DNA from: Mangrovimicrobium sp048323675
GTDB lineage: Bacteria > Pseudomonadota > Gammaproteobacteria > Pseudomonadales > Halieaceae
Direction of reading: 5' to 3'
DNA: 64,000 bases
Assembly (NCBI RefSeq): GCF_048323675.1
Contig: NZ_JBLWFK010000002.1
Coordinates: forward strand, 930,001 to 994,000
In this document: in pieces, positions 58,485 to 64,000 of the stretch
Position numbering within the stretch: the first letter of the stretch is position 1
How the letters are laid out: each line of letters begins with the position of its first letter
Notes under the pieces: generated by a model
Database searches by the model: none
What the model saw: the letters and a program-made list of their open reading frames with translations, nothing else
What the model was told of the DNA's origin: nothing
Made by a program: the position numbers and the translations under genes

Positions 58485-59783
58485 ATGGCCGAACAGATCA
58501 GAATCAGTGACGAACAAGTCGCCGAGAACAACCAGCTGCACCTTCCCGGGCTGGAAGAAGACTACGCCGCGCTGGGCCGGACGCTGGCCCGGCAATCGAT
58601 CGACATCGGGGAGATCACCGAACGCGCAAGGGCCTTCGAAATCGCCGTCCCCTCCTGGGGTGTGGGCACCGGGGGCACGCGTTTTGCCCGCTTCCCGGGT
58701 ATCGGTGAGCCGCGCAACGTGTATGAAAAACTGCAGGACTGCGCGGTGATCCAGCAGCTGTCCCGCTGCACGCCGCGGGTATCGCCGCACTTCCCCTGGG
58801 ACCGGGTGGACGACTTCACCGAACTGCGCGAGTACGCCGACGCGCTGGGCCTGGGCTGGGACTCCATCAACTCCAACACCTTCCAGGACCAGCCCGGGCA
58901 ATCGCTCTCCTACAAGTTCGGCAGCCTCACCCATACGGATGCTGCAACCCGCGAGCAGGCAGTAAAGCACAACATCCAGTGCATCGAATGGGGCAGGCAG
59001 TTAGGCTCCGACTGCCTGACCGTATGGGTTGGCGACGGCGCCAATCACCCCGGCCAACAGCACTTCCAGCGCGCCTTCGAGCGCTACCTGGACAGTGGCC
59101 GCGCCATCTACGCTGCGCTGCCCGACGACTGGGAAATGCACATCGAGCACAAGATGTTCGAGCCGGCGTTCTACGCCACGGTCATCCAGGACTGGGGCAG
59201 CAACCTGCTCGCAGCCATGGAACTGGGCGAGAAAGCGAAGAGCCTAGTCGACCTTGGGCACCACGCGCCCAATACCAATATCGAGATGATCGTCTCGCGA
59301 CTGATCCAGTTCAGGAAGCTCGGCGGGTTTCATTTCAACGACAGCAAGTACGGCGACGACGACCTCGACAGCGGGTCAATCCACCCCTATCAGCAGTTCC
59401 TGATCTTCAACGAGCTGGTCGACGCCCAGCATCGCCGGCAGGCCGGTTTCGGCCCGCGCTACCTGCTGGACCAGTCGCACAACGTCACCGACCCGGTGGA
59501 GAGCCTGGTCAATTCGGCCCTGGAGGTGCAGCGCTCCTACGTCAAGGCACTGCTGGTGAATCGTGAAGCCCTGGACCACCACCAGGAAAACAACGACGCC
59601 ATCATGGCCAGCAACACCCTGAAGGCCGCGTTCAATACCGACGTGTCACCGATTCTGGCCATGGCGCGTTACCAGCAGCAGGGCGCCATCGATCCGATAG
59701 GCAGCTATCGCGCCGCTGGTTACCGCGCACGGGTAGCCAAATTGCGGCCGGCGAGCGGGCATAGCGGCAGCGGGATCGTATGA
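58485..59783 (+). CDS. rhaI: L-rhamnose isomerase (RhaI type)
   Basis: A 432-residue L-rhamnose isomerase of the Pseudomonas stutzeri RhaI type, similar in length to that enzyme. Metal-site residues of the TIM barrel lie in HIEHKMFEP (about 218), DLGHHAPNTNIE (about 256-267) and FHFNDSKYGDDDLDSG (about 282-297). It converts L-rhamnose to L-rhamnulose with a divalent metal. The ATG at 58485 has AGGTAA upstream and is preferred to an ATG at 58470. It lies between the aldolase fusion and the deoR gene on the plus strand. Confidence 0.92.
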   Translation: MAEQIRISDEQVAENNQLHLPGLEEDYAALGRTLARQSIDIGEITERARAFEIAVPSWGVGTGGTRFARFPGIGEPRNVYEKLQDCAVIQQLSRCTPRVSPHFPWDRVDDFTELREYADALGLGWDSINSNTFQDQPGQSLSYKFGSLTHTDAATREQAVKHNIQCIEWGRQLGSDCLTVWVGDGANHPGQQHFQRAFERYLDSGRAIYAALPDDWEMHIEHKMFEPAFYATVIQDWGSNLLAAMELGEKAKSLVDLGHHAPNTNIEMIVSRLIQFRKLGGFHFNDSKYGDDDLDSGSIHPYQQFLIFNELVDAQHRRQAGFGPRYLLDQSHNVTDPVESLVNSALEVQRSYVKALLVNREALDHHQENNDAIMASNTLKAAFNTDVSPILAMARYQQQGAIDPIGSYRAAGYRARVAKLRPASGHSGSGIV

Positions 59784-59876
59784 ACCTGCCGCCGTCCGAT
59801 TCCTCCACCGGTAAAATTCAGTCATAATCGATCGCCAGTGAGCGGATGCAGGCGAATGCCAACGTAAGGGATACAG

Positions 59877-60674
59877 GTGCTGGAGAAACAGCGACACCAG
59901 ATGATTCTGGAAATTCTCGAAGAGCAGCAGTTTGCGAGCGTCAAATCACTCACCGAGCAACTGCACAGCTCTGAAGCGACCATCCGGCGCGATATCAGCA
60001 AGCTGGCGGAGCTGCAGCAACTGCGCAGGATTCGCGGCGGTGCCGAGGTGCTGGAATCCGGCGACCGCGAAGCACAACGCCCGAGCCTGAACAGTTCCGC
60101 CTTCCTGCTGGACCGGGAAAAGCACACCGCGACCAAGCGCGCCATCGCCGAACGCGCGGTGAGCCTGTGCGAGGAAGGCGACTCCATCATCATCAACGGT
60201 GGCAGTTCCACCTACATGATGGGCGAGTTTCTCAATCGCCGGCATCTCAAGATCCTCACCAACTCTTTCGTACTGGCGCAGGAGCTGGTCGCCAACAGCC
60301 ACAACCAGGTCACCCTGCCGGGGGGCGAAATTTACCCGCGCCAGGGTATCGTTCTCAGCGCCTTCGACAATGACACCATCCAGTATTACCACGCCGGGAA
60401 GATGTTCATGGGTACCCCGGGTATCGGCGAATTCGGGGTCATGGAATCGGATCCCCTTCTGATCCGTTCCGAGCAGAAGCTGCAACGGCAATCCGATGAG
60501 CTGGTTATTCTGGCCGACAGTTCCAAACTGGGACGGCGCAGCAACCTGATCTTCACCCCCCTGGAAAACGTGGACGTACTGATCACGGATTCGCGTGCGC
60601 CGGAAAAAATGATCGCCCTTTTAGAGGGTGCGGGAATAGAAGTACTTATCGTCGAGTACGTTGAGTCCGACTGA
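59877..60674 (+). CDS. DeoR-family repressor, probable rhamnose regulator
   Basis: A 265-residue DeoR-family regulator. The N-terminal helix-turn-helix (FASVKSLTEQLHSSEATIRRD, then LRRIRGGAEV) is the family signature, and the C-terminal sugar-phosphate sensing domain contains DSIIINGGSSTYMMGEF and VILADSSKLGRRS. The start is GTG at 59877 with AAGGG upstream. It follows the isomerase gene and probably senses L-rhamnulose-1-phosphate or dihydroxyacetone phosphate to control the divergent operons through the repeats near 56208-56250. Binding is inferred. Confidence 0.9.
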   Translation: MLEKQRHQMILEILEEQQFASVKSLTEQLHSSEATIRRDISKLAELQQLRRIRGGAEVLESGDREAQRPSLNSSAFLLDREKHTATKRAIAERAVSLCEEGDSIIINGGSSTYMMGEFLNRRHLKILTNSFVLAQELVANSHNQVTLPGGEIYPRQGIVLSAFDNDTIQYYHAGKMFMGTPGIGEFGVMESDPLLIRSEQKLQRQSDELVILADSSKLGRRSNLIFTPLENVDVLITDSRAPEKMIALLEGAGIEVLIVEYVESD

Positions 60675-60699
60675 AGCGACTGTAAGCAAAGGCATAAAG

Positions 60700-60728
60700 T
60701 TGACATGGCATGTAAACGATTGCATACT
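60700..60728 (+). promoter_or_regulatory. Sigma-70 promoter of the GMC operon
   Basis: TTGACA (60700-60705) and CATACT (60723-60728) are spaced by exactly 17 bases, giving a near-consensus promoter about 165 bases before the small-subunit gene and just after deoR. It is the clearest promoter in the window. Confidence 0.75.
60711..60724. promoter_or_regulatory. LacI/GalR-type operator within the promoter
   Basis: TGTAAACGATTGCA has the central CG and inverted TG-AA/TT-CA pattern of LacI/GalR operators and differs from the CcpA-type consensus at one position. It fills the spacer and enters the -10 box, so a repressor here would block polymerase. No LacI-type gene is in the window. Confidence 0.65.
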
Positions 60729-60892
60729 TTTTTGCAGATGACCTGCCAAATTATTGATGGCGGGCCCGTCGATAATAATTCCACGCGACAGCCATACTCA
60801 CACTGTGCGCGGCACCCATGGACAACAGGCGAGCCAGCCTGACCGGAATCAATCATCAATTCGTAGCTACCCCATCGCGCCGGGAGTTCCCT

Positions 60893-61486
60893 ATGCAAAG
60901 ACGTGACCTGTTGAAATTTTCCGTAAGCCTGCTCGGAGCCGCGGCCGGCACATCGGTTTCCCGTGCACTGGCCGCTGGCGCTGACCTGCACCAGGGCACG
61001 GCAACCGCCGCTTTCAGTGCCGACCAGCGCAAGGCTGTAGAACTGCTCTCGGAAATGATTATCCCCACCACGGATACCCCCGGCGCCATCGCCGCGGGAG
61101 TACCCGATTTCATCACCAGCATCGTCGGCGACTGGTACAAGCCCAACGAGCGAGAAATATTCATGCAGGGGCTGGTCAGCCTGGATGGGTATTGCAGGGA
61201 GCACGGGGGGAAGCCTTTCAGCGAGTCCGCCGAGTCTACCCGTATCGACGCACTCAAGGCCGAGGAAGCTGCAGCCAAGGATTACGCCAGCCCCCAGCAG
61301 ATGCGCATGAAAGTTCCCAAGGAAGACGAAAACGCGCCGTTTTTCAAGCGCCTGAAGGAACTCGTCGTGCTCGGCTACTACACCTCCGAGGTGGGCGCCA
61401 CCGAGGAACTGAAATACCTCCCCATGCCGGGGTATTTCGACGGCAGCTACGACTTCAACAAGGTCGGCCGTGAATTTACCCACTGA
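60893..61486 (+). CDS. Tat-exported gluconate 2-dehydrogenase subunit 3-like protein
   Basis: A 197-residue protein of the gluconate 2-dehydrogenase subunit 3 family. MQRRDLLKFSVSLLGAAAG is a twin-arginine type signal, so it is exported folded. The mature part has the family helix motif LLSEMIIPTTDTPGA and VPDFI, and ends in GYFDGSYDFNK. Such small subunits escort and stabilise the GMC flavoprotein subunit encoded next. GGGAG before the ATG at 60893 is a good ribosome-binding site. It is the first gene behind the promoter at 60700 and 29 bases before the GMC gene. Confidence 0.87.
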   Translation: MQRRDLLKFSVSLLGAAAGTSVSRALAAGADLHQGTATAAFSADQRKAVELLSEMIIPTTDTPGAIAAGVPDFITSIVGDWYKPNEREIFMQGLVSLDGYCREHGGKPFSESAESTRIDALKAEEAAAKDYASPQQMRMKVPKEDENAPFFKRLKELVVLGYYTSEVGATEELKYLPMPGYFDGSYDFNKVGREFTH

Positions 61487-61515
61487 AGCCTGACCGCAGA
61501 CGCGAGAACATAATC

Positions 61516-63213
61516 ATGCAAGAGACAACCCCGCAATTTGACGTCATCGTCATCGGATCCGGCGTCACTGGTGGCTGGGCCGCCAAGGAACTCACCGAGA
61601 AGGGCCTCAAGGTACTCATGCTGGACCGCGGCCGTATGATCGAACACGGCAAAGACTACACCGGCGAGCACATCGCGCCCTGGAAAATCCCCTACCGCGG
61701 CAAACCGCTGCGCGAACTGTACGAGAAGGATTATTCCGTTCAGAGTACGCTGTACGCGTTCAATGAACCCACCCGCCATTACTTCAACAACGACAGGGAA
61801 AACCCCTATGTCGAGGATCCGGAGCAGTTTCTCTGGTACCGGGCCGATGTGGTGGGCGGAAAATCCCTGCTCTGGGGGCGGCAAAGCTACCGCTACAGCG
61901 ACCTCGATTTCGAGGCCAACCAGCGGGATGGCCACGGTATCGACTGGCCGATCCGCTACAAGGATATCGCCCCCTGGTACAGCTATGTTGAGCGGTTCGT
62001 CGGCATCAGCGGACAGGCCGAAGGCCTGCCCCAACTGCCGGACAGCGAGTTCCAGAAACCGATGGAAATGACTGCCCTCGAGAAACAAGTAAAGGGTAAG
62101 ATCGCGGAAAACTACGACGATCGGATCATGACCATTGGCCGGGTTGCCGTCCTCACCGAACCGAAGGAAGGGCGCGCCCCCTGTCATTATTGCGGCCCCT
62201 GCGAGCGCGGCTGCTCCGTCGGCGCCTATTTCTCTACCCAGAGTTCCACCCTTCCCGCGGCGCGCAAGACCAACAACCTGACACTGAAGCCCGACAGCGT
62301 GGTAGCGGGGATCGATTACGACCCGGGTACCCGGCGCGCAACCGGTGTGCGGGTCATCGACGCCAATACGAGGGAAAAGTCCACCTACACCGCGAAAATG
62401 ATCTTCTTGTGTGGCGGTACCGTGGCGAGCACCCAGATCATGCTCAACTCCCGCTCGGAGGCATTCCCGAATGGCCTGGCCAACTCCAGCGGTGTTTTAG
62501 GCCACTACCTGATGGACCACACCCTCGGTACGGCAGCCATGGGTTTCTTCCAGGGGCTGGAGGACAAGGTCACCTACGGCTGGCGTCCCAACGGTATCTA
62601 CATACCCCGTTTCCGCAATGTCGGCGACCAGAATGAAGGTGTCGAGTTCCTGCGGGGCTACGGCTTCCAGGGTGGCTCGATGCGTTTTGGCTGGCAGGCG
62701 CAGGCCGGCCAGGTACCTGGATTCGGCGCGGAGTTCAAGCATGCACTGCGCAAGCCCGGCCCCTGGATGATGTACCTCAGCGGGTTTGGCGAGTGTCTGC
62801 CCTACCGCGACAACCGGATTACGCTGGACGGAAAAAAAACCGATCGCTTCGGTATTCCGCAAGTGCGCTTCGACTTCAAGTTCCGCGAGAACGAGGAGAA
62901 GATGCGCGAGGACATCGCCGCCCAGGGCGAGGAGATGCTTAAAAAGGCCGGCGCGGTGTACACCATGAGTTTCATCAACAACTCCGTCGGAGGGGAAGCC
63001 ATCCACGAGATGGGTACCGCACGCATGGGCAACGACCCAAAGGAGTCGGTACTCAACCGCTGGAGCCAGTCACACGACGTACCCAACCTCTTCGTTACCG
63101 ACGGCTCGGGCATGACTTCATCCTCCTGTGTAAACCCCTCGCTGACCTATATGGCGCTCACCGCCCGCGCGGCGGATTACGCGGTCACGCAACTTGGGGA
63201 AGGCGCGATCTGA
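61516..63213 (+). CDS. GMC-family sugar/glycoside dehydrogenase with cysteine cluster
   Basis: A 565-residue GMC oxidoreductase. The FAD fold opens with VIGSGVTGGWAAKEL; Cys223, Cys226, Cys229 and Cys233 (CHYCGPCERGC) form a compact cluster like the iron-sulfur site of bacterial glucoside dehydrogenases; the catalytic His is in AIHEMGTARMG (about 497) and Asn540 lies in SSCVNPSL. No signal peptide of its own is seen, so it would be carried out by the Tat leader of subunit 3. The likely job is oxidising a sugar or glycoside, passing electrons to a respiratory carrier. Part of an operon with the ThuA protein. Confidence 0.9.
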   Translation: MQETTPQFDVIVIGSGVTGGWAAKELTEKGLKVLMLDRGRMIEHGKDYTGEHIAPWKIPYRGKPLRELYEKDYSVQSTLYAFNEPTRHYFNNDRENPYVEDPEQFLWYRADVVGGKSLLWGRQSYRYSDLDFEANQRDGHGIDWPIRYKDIAPWYSYVERFVGISGQAEGLPQLPDSEFQKPMEMTALEKQVKGKIAENYDDRIMTIGRVAVLTEPKEGRAPCHYCGPCERGCSVGAYFSTQSSTLPAARKTNNLTLKPDSVVAGIDYDPGTRRATGVRVIDANTREKSTYTAKMIFLCGGTVASTQIMLNSRSEAFPNGLANSSGVLGHYLMDHTLGTAAMGFFQGLEDKVTYGWRPNGIYIPRFRNVGDQNEGVEFLRGYGFQGGSMRFGWQAQAGQVPGFGAEFKHALRKPGPWMMYLSGFGECLPYRDNRITLDGKKTDRFGIPQVRFDFKFRENEEKMREDIAAQGEEMLKKAGAVYTMSFINNSVGGEAIHEMGTARMGNDPKESVLNRWSQSHDVPNLFVTDGSGMTSSSCVNPSLTYMALTARAADYAVTQLGEGAI

Positions 63214-63285
63214 TTCGGGATTCCCGCCAACCCAGCCTGAAAGAACATTGATGACTTCTTCGAGCAGCCAGATACAGGACGACAA

Positions 63286-64000
63286 ATGAAAAAGTGGCTA
63301 CTGAGAATTTTGATGATCGTGCTCGCCCTCGCGGTATTGGTGGCGGCCTACGCGTACTACCAGATGCGCTCTCGAGGGTTCTGGCGGCTGCCCTCCTACG
63401 AAACCGTGCCACCGGAAATCCCACCGCTGGAAGGTAAGCCGGCGGTACTGGTGTTTTCCAAGACCGGCTCGTTTATTCACAAGGAAGCGATTCCCGCGGC
63501 GGAGGCCATGTTCCGCAAACTCGCGAAGAAAAACGGCTGGGCCCTGTTCATCACCGAGAACGGCGCCGTTTACAATCCACAGGACCTGGCCAAATTCGAC
63601 GTGATCGTCTGGAATAACTCCACCGGGGACCTGCTCAATCAACAACAGCAGCAGGCTATGGTCGACTACCTGGAAAACGGCGGGGGCTGGGTTGGCATCC
63701 ATGGCGCGGGCGACACTTCGTCCAGCTGGAAGTGGCAGAATGACGTGTTGATCGGGGCGCATTTCATCGGCCACCCAATGGATCCGCAATTCCAGGAGGC
63801 GCGGGTGGTGATCGAAGCGCAAGACGATCCGGTGATGAACCACCTCGGCAGCGAATGGTACCGCACCGACGAGTGGTACTCCTACGACGAGACCCCGCGC
63901 AAGCACGGTAAAACCATTCTCGCGACACTGGACGAGTCCACCTACTCCCCACTGTTCTTCGGCAAGGATGTCAGGATGGGCAAGGACCACCCCATCGTCT
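63286..64000 (+). CDS. ThuA-domain protein (3' end missing)
   Basis: A 238-residue fragment of a ThuA-family protein, open to the window end. A membrane anchor or signal (about residues 5-24, LLRILMIVLALAVLVAAYAYY) is followed by PAVLVFSKTGSFIHKEAIP, then WVGIHGAGDTSSSWKW and EWYSYDETPR, as in ThuA-like amidotransferase-fold domains. ThuA proteins occur with enzymes that oxidise glycosides at C3, as in trehalose utilisation. It lies 72 bases after the GMC gene, so it probably works on or downstream of the GMC product. Confidence 0.87.
   Translation, partial: MKKWLLRILMIVLALAVLVAAYAYYQMRSRGFWRLPSYETVPPEIPPLEGKPAVLVFSKTGSFIHKEAIPAAEAMFRKLAKKNGWALFITENGAVYNPQDLAKFDVIVWNNSTGDLLNQQQQQAMVDYLENGGGWVGIHGAGDTSSSWKWQNDVLIGAHFIGHPMDPQFQEARVVIEAQDDPVMNHLGSEWYRTDEWYSYDETPRKHGKTILATLDESTYSPLFFGKDVRMGKDHPIV

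Noticed and set aside
1..64000. CRISPR arrays, IS elements, tRNA genes, prophage
   Set aside because: No regularly spaced repeats, transposase or integrase motifs, or tRNA-like cloverleaf sequences were recognised on reading either strand.

Overview
The window reads as chromosomal DNA of a GC-rich, Gram-negative heterotroph. Three large TonB-dependent receptors, a Tat-type leader, lipoprotein signals and class I P450s support this. The gene mix (P450s, family III CoA-transferases, many short-chain dehydrogenases, receptors without SusD partners, a GH106 rhamnosidase) is typical of marine Gammaproteobacteria of the Halieaceae/Spongiibacteraceae kind, but that placement is inference. No rRNA, tRNA, CRISPR array, insertion sequence, integrase or phage gene was seen. 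The window cuts a lipoprotein gene at its left end and a ThuA-domain gene at its right end.

Region 1 (1-15.8 kb) is an acyl-CoA region around a FadR-type GntR regulator (10527-11171). Leftward genes encode a mesaconyl/itaconyl-CoA-type hydratase, a 3-hydroxyisobutyrate dehydrogenase-like enzyme and an SMP-30 lactonase. They are followed by a second run with a large MaoC-type dehydratase, two overlapping family III CoA-transferases, a cysteine-less isochorismatase-fold protein and a CitE-type lyase. A third CoA-transferase, a sodium:solute symporter and an aldehyde dehydrogenase complete the set. The combination transferase, hydratase and citramalyl-CoA-type lyase suggests breakdown of a branched dicarboxylic acid to acetyl-CoA and pyruvate. 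AT-rich sites centred on ATGCAT lie in most promoter gaps here.

Region 2 (15.8-44.5 kb) looks like one catabolic island for a hydrophobic, probably alicyclic or terpenoid-like substrate. It has two related leftward operons: A (TesB thioesterase, three SDRs, NTF2-fold protein, P450; 15.8-21.3 kb) and B (KstD-like flavoprotein, AhpD-like protein, NTF2-fold protein, SDR, P450, SDR; 35.5-41.3 kb). Each is next to a TonB receptor. Between them a rightward stretch carries a sulfatase and a LuxC-like acyl-CoA reductase, LuxE-like acyl-activating enzyme, TetR regulator, CoA ligase, old-yellow-enzyme-type Fe-S flavoprotein and luciferase-like monooxygenase. A second, paralogous TetR closes the island. 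Three palindromes built from the half-site TAGCATAGATAA lie before operon B, between receptor B and its TetR, and between operon A and receptor A, which points to shared control.

Region 3 (44.5-60.7 kb) is a complete L-rhamnose system: GH106 alpha-L-rhamnosidase, TonB receptor, NCS1-like permease, L-rhamnose isomerase, FGGY kinase, fused rhamnulose-1-phosphate aldolase/dehydrogenase, L-lactate dehydrogenase-type flavoprotein and DeoR regulator. Region 4 (60.7 kb to the end) starts a glycoside-oxidation operon (small Tat-exported subunit, GMC flavoprotein with a cysteine cluster, ThuA protein) behind a clear sigma-70 promoter that overlaps a LacI-type operator.
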